DNA of 25,827 bases from Nymphaea colorata (lineage: Eukaryota; Streptophyta; Magnoliopsida; Nymphaeales; Nymphaeaceae), in NCBI RefSeq assembly GCF_008831285.2, contig NW_022205139.1:1-25827 (forward strand), read 5' to 3'. Position numbers and translations under genes: made by a program. The notes below the pieces were generated by a model that was not told the origin of the DNA, ran no database searches, and saw only the letters and a program-made list of their open reading frames with translations. Of the stretch, positions 18,609 to 25,827 are shown piece by piece (the stretch's first letter is position 1; each line of letters opens with the position of its first letter).

Positions 18609-19876
18609 ATGAAAATCCTCACCGTTACGGTGCTGCTTTGCATTCTCGCCTTGGTCCCATTCACCAACATGGCCCCTATGACCTTGCATGTTGAGCATCC
18701 CACCCACAGCACAATCCAGAGACACTCTTTGACAGCTAGTCATAAGAAGTTGGTTATTCATCATAACATGAGAGTCTTCGGACATCAAACAAATAGCCAT
18801 CTTACCCATGATGCCACTTCAAATGAAAACTATCACCTCAACGAAATGGGATACTATTTCACTCTTGATTTCACCATCGCTGGATTGCCATACAAGCTGA
18901 ATGTCGACACCGGCTCCAGTGATATTTTCATCAAAGGGGAATCCTCGCCTGGAAACCCCGCCGTCAAATACAGTTGTCCTGAGTGTCTCAAGAACAGTGA
19001 AGAGATAAGTATTGGCTATTTGGATGGATTCCTCGAAACTTATAAGGCTACCTTGGAAGTCAAGTTTGGATCCCATACCTTTAATGAATCTATTCTTGTC
19101 GCTTATACAGCTCCTAAGACATTTGAAAATGCTGAGGGCTTGGTTGGCCTTTCCTTTCCTTTGATGGCTAGAAACAGGAATGCAAGCTTTCTTCAAACTC
19201 TCATCGACAATAAAATCATCGATTAATACGCTTTCGGTGTAAACTTAAACTTCCAGGAGCATGGCAGATCCATGATTTCCTTAGGCTCTCCTGACAATGA
19301 ACTTTTGAAGGATCGCTAAACAAATATAAGATCCTCTACGGATCATCGTACACAATTATGGCAGTTGCTATTTCATTTGAAGGCGAAAAATAATCTTACC
19401 CATTACCATCTGCTATTTTCGATACTGGCAACACTTGCATTTCTATTCCCATCACATATGAAAAACAAGTCTTGAAAGCATTCAACGTTGGTTCAAATCT
19501 TTGCAAGTTTGATGCTGAATAGCAAACGCCTCAGTTCGCTCTTCTACGATGCAGAGTAAGAGATTTTGATGCCCTTCCTGTTCTAAACATCGCAATCCAA
19601 GGAGATATCTACCCAGTTGATAAAGACGCATACGTCCAGAGATGCATCAAGAGCGATGATGGAGACTTGTGTGAGCTTTACATAGAATCAGTGTCAAAAC
19701 AGTTCAGCCTCTTCTTAGGAGATGGATTTTTCAATCGATATTATACGTTTTTCGATGTTGGAAAGAGAGAAATCGGAGTTGCCAAAAACAAAGAGAGTCT
19801 TTCTTACAAGAAAATGTATAAGAGTGCATCCGAGTTGGACGAAGAAGATATTGCATTCTATGGAGCTCTAAAATGA
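18609..19876 (+). CDS. Pepsin-like aspartic protease (family A1), secreted or lysosomal
   Basis: About 422 residues. The ATG at 18609 is chosen because MKILTVTVLLCILALVPF is a signal peptide. A His-rich propeptide of about 60 residues follows. The mature enzyme has both catalytic motifs: NVDTGSSD in the N-lobe and AIFDTGNTCISIP in the C-lobe. Also present are the N-lobe GLVGLSFP (the A1 ILGLG/GLxGL segment) and the C-terminal FFNRYYTFFDVGKREIGVA. It probably works in the phagosome-lysosome or outside the cell in protein digestion. In-frame TAA after IID fits Gln (IIDQYAFG). One base is missing near 19318 (GCTAAAC); adding it gives exactly 423 codons. No intron pair fits there. It converges with the next gene, 36 bp away. 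Confidence 0.93.
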
Positions 19877-19912
19877 TCTTGATAAAAATTATCATTAATA
19901 AGTTTAGGGATA

Positions 19913-21697
19913 TCATTTTCTTTCGATGCGGATCATGGGTCGATGGCTATTCTTTTTTAGATTGGTTCCACTATCGTTAGGGCCTTACATATTCGGTGAA
20001 AATGGCGAAACAATATCCCCATCATATTAAATAGTCACAAGCTCTCTTTGATTTCTCATTTCTCTGAAATATTATCGGGCTCGTTTGCTCATTCTCTATC
20101 TTATCTTCTTTCCGATATCGCTGTTATCTTTCTCCAGCTGTGAAACCGCCTAAATCATCAAGCCCTGCAGCATTTCTTCCTCTTCTTCCTCAGTCATTTC
20201 CTTCTTGGGCTATTGGATGTTATCTACATTAGAGACAGCATTTATGCTTATTGGATCGCAATATTTCTCATCACGCACGCTGTTTTATGGCGCCTCTTTG
20301 CCTACCTAAGAAAGAGCCTTATCATAATATCCCAAAGTTTGGCGCATTCTCCTAGCTTGTTATAAGGTCATGGGTTATGCCAGATAGAGGGAAAGCTCTC
20401 TATGCTCGCTGAGCAAAACTTTGGAGACGTCTTCAAGATATTTGATGCGTTTGAGAATCATCACTGGGTCAAGTTGCTCACAAGCTTCATCTCGCACTTA
20501 GTGTATCGTTCTTAGCCTTTTCAGACACTTTGGAGCAAGACCAAAGCAATCAAACCAGTCGTAGATGCTGTAGGCTAGGTAAGTCATGAAGCCGAAATCT
20601 GACTCTCCGATGCGTTGGCCACTTTAATCAACTTTCAGTGTTGCTTCTGCAACGTAGATTTAATACTTCATTTCTGAGTAAGAACCCACGAAAAAGGCTA
20701 TTCCCGTGAAGATCAAACCAAAGAGACCACCAACGTATGACAAAACCACATCAAACTTTCCAATGGTCCTTGTGATTGTCATGCTTTTCGTGGATTTAAA
20801 GATATTAACTGAAACATACTTGGTCGAGGATATCGAAACTGAGTTGGTTTGGAAGCCTTAGATAAAGCTTCCAGTTGTTTCTGCGTAGTTGACAACAGGT
20901 AGAGGATTACTGTCAGTTTCGATTGTGAACTCAGCCATGTTGATGTAGCCGACTGTGCCAATCGTATCAGTAAAGGCCATGAAAATGTTTTTTTCGATAA
21001 TGTAGGAGATAGGCTCATCGTTATCAGGCGTGATGATTGTATCTACTAAAAAGAATCTAACATTGAAATAGTCATTATTAGAGAGATAATTGGCCATGTA
21101 GGTAGCTATATTGTGAGACGTATCACATGATGGATCCACTGTGATATTGCACTGCACGATTTAAAAAGTCAAGTAGTTATAGTTTGGAGAGCCAATATAC
21201 CCTGAAAGTTCGTATGTTGATCCGCTTTGTATGCAGAGCATCTTATTGAAGCCGAAAGCGTTGAATTGATCTTTGAAGTTATCTCCAACATTTTGCCAAT
21301 CATTTAAGACGCAAGGGGTCAAAATGATCGGAGTTGTTACTAATGTCGGCGTTCCGTTAACAGGGGATATGGAAATGTGATTTAAAAAGAACATGAACTT
21401 TTTTGTATTCGCTGAGAGATCCACGCCATCAATAGAGACTGCCATTTGGATAGAGGTAATCGAAGAATCGCTGGTGATATCGTCTTAGAGTCCTTGGGAG
21501 TAGGTGATTTGAAGGTTGTTAAACATCTAGACGAACTGAAGGTAAAGGACATAGCCGAACCCGCACATGATGAGAAAAGAAAATATTCCACCGCAAAAGG
21601 TTTAGAAGTTAGGCTCGCCACGCACCCGCAAACTTGGAGTAGTGCTCAGAAGGTCCATCCTAAGGACTGTTTTTTGCATGAAGTCTTTCAGGCCCAT
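19913..21697 (-). CDS. Large two-TM membrane protein, unknown family
   Basis: A clean 594-residue frame with many reassigned Gln codons and no breaks. Transmembrane segments lie at about residues 34-57 (FCGGIFSFLIMCGFGYVLYL) and 317-337 (VVLSYVGGLFGLIFTGIAFF). The roughly 260 residues between them form a beta-rich extracytosolic domain (MLCIQSGSTYELSGYIGS, AEFTIETDSN). The C-terminal 250 residues are cytosolic, with an aromatic patch (YSIYDWFDCFGLAPKC), then charged helices and an acidic run (EMTEEEEEEM). The two-TM, large-ectodomain layout resembles uncharacterised ciliate membrane proteins I recall, but I cannot assign a function. No signal peptide: both ends appear cytosolic. Confidence 0.9.
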
Positions 21698-21899
21698 TTT
21701 CGAAATAGAAAAACAATATATTTAAAAATCGTGGATTATTGTCAAGCTAAGAAATAATAAATACAGGCGTTATTACGGAAGCTTATATTAAAAGATAAAA
21801 TCTTCATAAGTTCGACTATGGTAGCTACATCGTTGCCCGAATTATATATTTTTTCACTTTTTTTGTAGAGTCGTCTAAAAATTCATGAAATTTTAAAAA
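21698..21899. other. Intergenic spacer
   Basis: 202 bp of AT-rich sequence between two minus-strand genes: the 3' end of the TTLL gene and the promoter of the membrane-protein gene. No other feature seen. Confidence 0.45.
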
Positions 21900-24170
21900 T
21901 CACTCTTCGTCATCATGAAGTGACTCATCTTCATCTTCGCTTTCAATGATATTATCCAATCTTTGGTTCTTGAGCACTCTTTCAGATCTGATTCCTCCCG
22001 ACTCGAAAAGATAAGAGAAAATCTATTGGTTTCAAAAAGTCTTAGTTAGCTGCCCGCATCCTTCCGATTTCTTTGGGAGGAGGGAAGACGGGATCAACAG
22101 CTATCCTTAAGGCATTTTAACCATAGCTGGTATAATCCTAGCCAAAAGAGGACAGGAGAGCTCAAGGCAAGGATTGGTATTGACTTCTATCAGCCATGTT
22201 TGGAATTTCTCATCAATCATAAAGTCCAATCCGAAAATTTAGAAAGAAAACTCCCTATTTTTAGCATCGATCACAAGATGTGTGGATCTTATGGCATCTG
22301 CTGCGAGTTACTATATAACATAGCTTGTACCATCATGCGTGGGTAGACTTGCTGGTAAAAGTCAAATTCAGGATTAGTGTTTTTGACATACTTGCTGAAA
22401 TCGTTGAAGCTGAGCTTATTTCCTGACTCATATTTTCCGTATTGCTCTGAGTGCTTCTGGACTGCGTCGTTGGTGAGATGAATCATTCTGTTTTTAAGAT
22501 TTTTCGTTGTGAACTATTTGGAAGCTGTGCGGATGTATCCTTATTCGTACCAATAGCATCGTAGATTGCCTCTGACGGATGTTACTAACATGTAGCATCT
22601 TATATCGAATTTCGCTTATTGTAAAGGAAGGGCATCAGGTAGCGTTGGACGATATGTGAACGCTATTTCCATTAGGCCTAATGCTCTTATTCTTGATGAT
22701 ATCTTTGATCTACTAGAGTGTCTCAACCACATCGATTCCGCAACCTCTGTTTGAGTTTTCACCTGGCTTGACAATCCAAAGGGTCTTCTTTTCAAAGACC
22801 TTTAAAAAGTTTGCCCATTCTGCATCTCCTTATTTTTGAATGTGATAAGTCTAGGGAATATACTCAAATGGATTTTTCTCCACTGCAATGTAGTAAGATT
22901 TCAAATTGTAATACAGTGCCTTTTTATTGCTAAGGTTCCAGTTGAATTCAAGATGATTGTGAGTCTTGAGTTGTTTGAATCTAAGCCATCACATCGCAAG
23001 GTGAAGGAAGCAAGAGGTTTTGAGAGGACTTGCTGAGAATTTAGCGTTAGGTTCTAGACAGAACCTTCTGAAAGCCAACTCCAGTATAATCTCTAGTCTT
23101 TTCGTTAAGAGAGCTTTCGCAATTTCCATATAACTCCATTCTCATCATCGGTTGACTCTACCAGCTCATTTTATTTAACTTTTTTCCTTATTTTAGAGCT
23201 TAGAGGTATTTGCTGCTTCTTGATTGAGTCCAGTATAGGTGAGCATCCGATTAATCTTGGCAAATGGTCCACCAGGATCGACTTTTTATAATATTCTTGA
23301 CCAAAATACTGTTGTTTCCCTTACCTACAAAAGCTTTGTAGTATTGGCCTCCCTCTTTTTCGGTTGTAAGTCCATCGATCAATCCGAAAAATAGGCACCA
23401 TTCAGAATAGCTTGGTGACTGTTTGGGCTTTTCTAGTCGTAGAGAAGGCATGGATTTCTTTTTTTCTTGACTGGATGAATGTAGAGGCTATTTGGGCAAA
23501 AGGGAAAGCCTTTTCTTAGGTTTTTCTATCTTTTCCTTGATGGAGATGTTGATTGATCTTTTGGAAGCTGAAGTCTAGCTGTTGTGATGGCTACTATGTG
23601 GATAGCTGATCGTTTTGATTCTCTAGCTATCTCTATTTTGTTCTGCCCATTTCTCATCTTTCTTTTAAAGAGCCAGTTTATCATTTCTTTCCTGGTTGAG
23701 AGTCATGTTTGTCTATTTGAGTGTGGCCATGCGAGTGGAACTTCTAAAAACAGGTTTAACAGAAACTATATTAAGGAAACTGCAGCTATTATCTCTTTTC
23801 AGCTTCTATTTGCTTGCCAAACCAACATACTTCTTAAGATAGGGATTGGCTTGGAATCGTCTGAGTTCTTCTGCGATGAGGTTATCGCTGTTACCTTTAT
23901 CACTGCCATCTCCTAGTTCCTCGGTGACTTCAAAGTGTTTCTTGCCTATTTGGGGCAATTTGAAAGGGTGTGCGTTTTCATCTTCAAGTTGATTCTGTAG
24001 CAAAAACCTTAGATTTTCGATGTTCATCATGGGGTTGTGGGTGTGTGCTTGATTATAGTTCTAATTTTCAACCGACAGCGATTCAAGGTGTATCTTATGG
24101 CGGTCAGTTTGTTGCTTCGTTGAATCTTGGGATGCATTGGAGAAGGGTTTAGACTCTTGGGGGTTATCAT
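21900..24170 (-). CDS. Tubulin tyrosine ligase-like enzyme (glycylase/glutamylase type)
   Basis: TTLL enzymes add glycine or glutamate chains to tubulin, mainly in cilia. Visible family motifs, in order: FVGKGNNSILVKNIIKSRSW then WTI, WTQ, LSNKKALYYNLKSYY, NPFEYIPQTYHI, KTLWIVKPGENSNRGCGIDV (the ATP-grasp loop), KFDIRCYMLVTS, YWYEQGYIRTAS, MIHLTNDAVQKHSEQYGKYE, and LIEVNTNPCLELSCPLLARI (metal and ATP site). The KGNNS/WW N-terminus and KPGENSNRGCGI are most like the TTLL3/8 glycylase branch, but I would not exclude a glutamylase. The N-terminal 250 residues are disordered. The gene ends in an acidic tail at the TGA at 21900-21902. A 20-nt intron lies at 22311-22330; several one-base breaks (near 22120, 22610, 22650, 22950) are probably errors. 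The exact start is uncertain (24170 or 24030). Confidence 0.88.
22311..22330 (-). other. 20-nt intron in TTLL gene
   Basis: Minus-strand GTACAAGCTATGTTATATAG. Removing it joins YPRMM to QLAADAIRSTHLVIDAKNRE and runs in frame into FQIFGLDFMID and EVNTNPCLE, the invariant end of the TTL fold. Confidence 0.93.
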
Positions 24171-24464
24171 CGCGTATTCTAAAGAAAAAGATTAAAAATG
24201 TTAAATTAAACTATATGAATTATAGTAATTCTAGCACATCATACTACCTCATCGAAAGGACACGATTTTGCAAAAAAAAAAGAAAATTATTTTTTCTTCT
24301 TGGAATCTTTCCTTACATAAATCCAAAAAGATGTTATAAATATTATGGGATATAAGGTATATACGTGAGAGAAATTAAAGGGGGATTATTAAATTTGCAA
24401 AATCAGCTATTAGACTGCATTTATCATATCATGGATATGACGTAAGAGTATAATAGTAATTTAT
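24171..24464. promoter_or_regulatory. Divergent intergenic region, TTLL / acyl-CoA enzyme
   Basis: 294 bp between divergent starts, strongly AT-rich with long A and T runs. No reading frame or RNA gene recognised. Presumed to contain both promoters. Confidence 0.5.
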
Positions 24465-25729
24465 ATGGCGAACAGAATTGCACTTTTGGCTGACCAGATC
24501 AAAAAGGAACCAAAAATCGTCTAATCCAGTTTCGATTTCCTCCACCTTAGCAGCTTCCTCACTCCTTAGGAAAATGTACTCTTACCGATACAAAGTAAAT
24601 CAGAAAACAGGTGCGCCACTTCGTAGAGACAGAAGTTAAGGAATCAATCATTCCGTATGTGGAAAAAGCCGAATTCCCCGATTATTTGATCCCCAAGCTG
24701 CATAAACTGGGAATCGCCAAGCACTTCTTCAAGAAGCCATATGGAACCGGCTCTAGGATTTTGCTTCAGGGCTTGATCACTGCAGAACTGGCGCGCGGAG
24801 AAGCTGGAGTTGCCACTTTGACAATCGTTCAGCTGTGCTTGCTGGGATATACGATCTAGCTCTTGGGAAGCGAGGAGCAGAAGAAAAAATACCTACCAAA
24901 GATCATCAACTTCTAGTTGATCGGAGGATGGGGATTGACAGAGGATAAAATTGGCTCTGATGCAGCCAATGTAGGCACCACCTTTGCCAAGGTTAACGAG
25001 GGATATAAGATCAATGGATCAAGAGATGGATCGGAAACGGTAATAAAGACCTCTTGGTTGTTTGGGGAAAAAACACAGAGAACAAGAATGTCTAAGCTTT
25101 TGTCCTGTAGACACAGGGCCTTAAAGGATGGAGCGCTGATGTGATTAAAAACAAGCTGGCATTAAGAATTGTGCAAAACTGCCATATCACCTTGAAAGAC
25201 GTGGTCGTTGGAGAGTCCCAAAAGCTTCCCCATGCCATCGATTTCCAAAAAGGCACAAACCTCGTCCTTAAGCACTCTCGTGTGTTTGTCTGCTGGATCG
25301 CAGCTGGTATTGCTATGGGAGTATACGATAATGTCATCAGGTTCACAACCCAGCGTAAGCAATTCGGCCGTTCTATCTCAGGTACTTTAAAGATGATTTA
25401 GGATTCCAGCTGATCCAAGAGAAGTTGGTCCGCATTATGTCCAACGTGCAGGGCATCTTCTGATGTGCATCCGCATCTCCAATCTTGCTGACGAGGGCAA
25501 GGTCGAGCTGGGCCAGATCGCAGGAGCTAAGGCTTGGGTGACTGAAAGGGGAAGAGAAGTGTGCAGGCTGGGAAGGGAGATCTGCGGAGGCAATGGACTT
25601 TTGCATGAGAACTATGTGATGAGAGCCATGGCAGATATGGAAGCTGTCTACACTTACGAAGGCACCTACGAGATCAACACACTTGTTGCTGGCAGGGACC
25701 TCACTGGACTCGCAGCCTTCACCAAATGA
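24465..25729 (+). CDS. Acyl-CoA dehydrogenase superfamily (ACX4 / glutaryl-CoA dehydrogenase branch)
   Basis: FAD enzyme of acyl-CoA oxidation. With two 20-nt introns removed and two missing bases restored it is exactly 409 codons. Motifs in order: LTPQENQIRKQVRHFVETEV (helix A), GSEEQKKKYLPKI, WGLTEDKIGSDAANVGTTFA (FAD-binding strand), GYKINGSKRWIGNG, LALRIVQNCHITLKDVVV, GVYDNVIRF with RKQFGRSISGFQLIQEKL, EICGGNGLLHENYVMRAMAD, and VYTYEGTYEINTLVAGRDLTG, where YEGTYxINTL carries the catalytic Glu. It is most like plant peroxisomal ACX4 and mitochondrial glutaryl-CoA dehydrogenase. I see no clear mitochondrial presequence, and the C-terminus (AAFTK) is not an SKL-type signal, so its compartment is open. 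Frame breaks: SK|RW near 25022 and F|LM near 25450. Confidence 0.93.
24576..24595 (+). other. 20-nt intron 1 of acyl-CoA enzyme gene
   Basis: GTACTCTTACCGATACAAAG. Removing it joins LTPQEN to QIRKQVRHFVETEV, the standard first helix of the family. This is the only one of the nine 20-nt introns that does not end TAG. Confidence 0.92.
25382..25401 (+). other. 20-nt intron 2 of acyl-CoA enzyme gene
   Basis: GTACTTTAAAGATGATTTAG. Removing it joins RKQFGRSISG to FQLIQEKLVR, matching the conserved QFGxxLxxFQxxQEKL. Retention reaches a TGA ten bases later. Confidence 0.95.
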
Positions 25730-25818
25730 TTAATCAAATAAATAATCGAACATGTTATAGCTTGCTTTTGAGCTGATTCAGCTTTACCTCAATTATCAAT
25801 TACTTTTGAATCGAAAAT

Positions 25819-25827
25819 GGGGTTGGG
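25819..25827. repeat. Right telomere (start of G4T2 repeats)
   Basis: GGGGTTGGG at the very end is the complement of the left repeat in the correct outward orientation. Only one and a half units are present, so the end was trimmed or assembly stopped there. About 90 bp of AT-rich DNA separate it from the last stop codon. Confidence 0.85.

Noticed and set aside
18429-18809. A 126-residue minus-strand frame over the protease start
   Set aside because: It is antisense to a clear signal peptide and propeptide, and its product has no coherent features.
1-25827. Reassignment of TAA/TAG to Glu (as in peritrichs) or Tyr instead of Gln
   Set aside because: At conserved places such as the residue after IID in the protease and V-x-AF in the acyl-CoA enzyme, Gln fits best. 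Glu cannot be fully excluded at some sites; Tyr fits none.
1-25827. Most frame breaks as programmed -1 frameshifting at TGA
   Set aside because: Several proved to be 20-nt or 26-nt introns (PH, paralog gene), and others occur in homopolymers away from any TGA. Only a few sites remain as candidates.

Overview
This looks like one complete, very small ciliate macronuclear chromosome. The left end is C4A2 telomere (about 1-97) and the right end is the complementary G4T2 repeat (25819-25827). Reading frames are long only if TAA and TAG are sense codons, with TGA as the only stop. At conserved sites the reassigned codons fit glutamine (for example the residue after IID in the aspartic protease), so this is genetic code 6. 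The telomere repeat and code fit an oligohymenophorean-type ciliate, but I cannot name a genus.

I count 22 protein genes in 25.8 kb, on both strands, with no stretch over 300 bp lacking a gene. No rRNA, tRNA, mobile element or CRISPR was seen. Left to right: a hypothetical protein; an AATF/Bfr2 (TRAUB-domain) ribosome-biogenesis protein; a short coiled-coil gene and a small hypothetical, divergent; a CFAP97/Hemingway ciliary protein; a multi-CCCH zinc-finger protein with a propeller-like C-terminus; a cyclin; a RING/coiled-coil protein; a WGR-domain ATP-dependent DNA ligase; a ubiquitin-like protein with a C-terminal membrane anchor; a tiny PH-domain protein; a VIT/CCC1 iron or manganese transporter; three related RING-H2 genes; two paralogous genes of unknown family flanking a third unknown gene; a secreted pepsin-like protease; a large two-TM protein; a tubulin tyrosine ligase-like (TTLL) enzyme; and an acyl-CoA dehydrogenase/oxidase.

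The main discovery is intron structure. Nine introns found by restoring conserved reading frames are each exactly 20 nt, begin GTA and end AG (eight of nine end TAG). They occur in six unrelated genes on both strands; the PH gene has three within 416 bp. A few more of 25-29 nt are likely. An unspliced 20-nt intron looks like a -1 frameshift.

The sequence also carries real one-base frame breaks that introns do not explain (VIT transporter, protease, dehydrogenase, cyclin, TTLL, ligase, AATF). Most are missing bases in short homopolymers, so I read them mainly as assembly error. Other points of interest are a RING plus second-zinc-site module carried on either an acyl-type N-terminus or a transmembrane anchor, the WGR-ligase fusion, one in-frame TGA in an otherwise intact gene, and divergent start codons only 23 bp apart.
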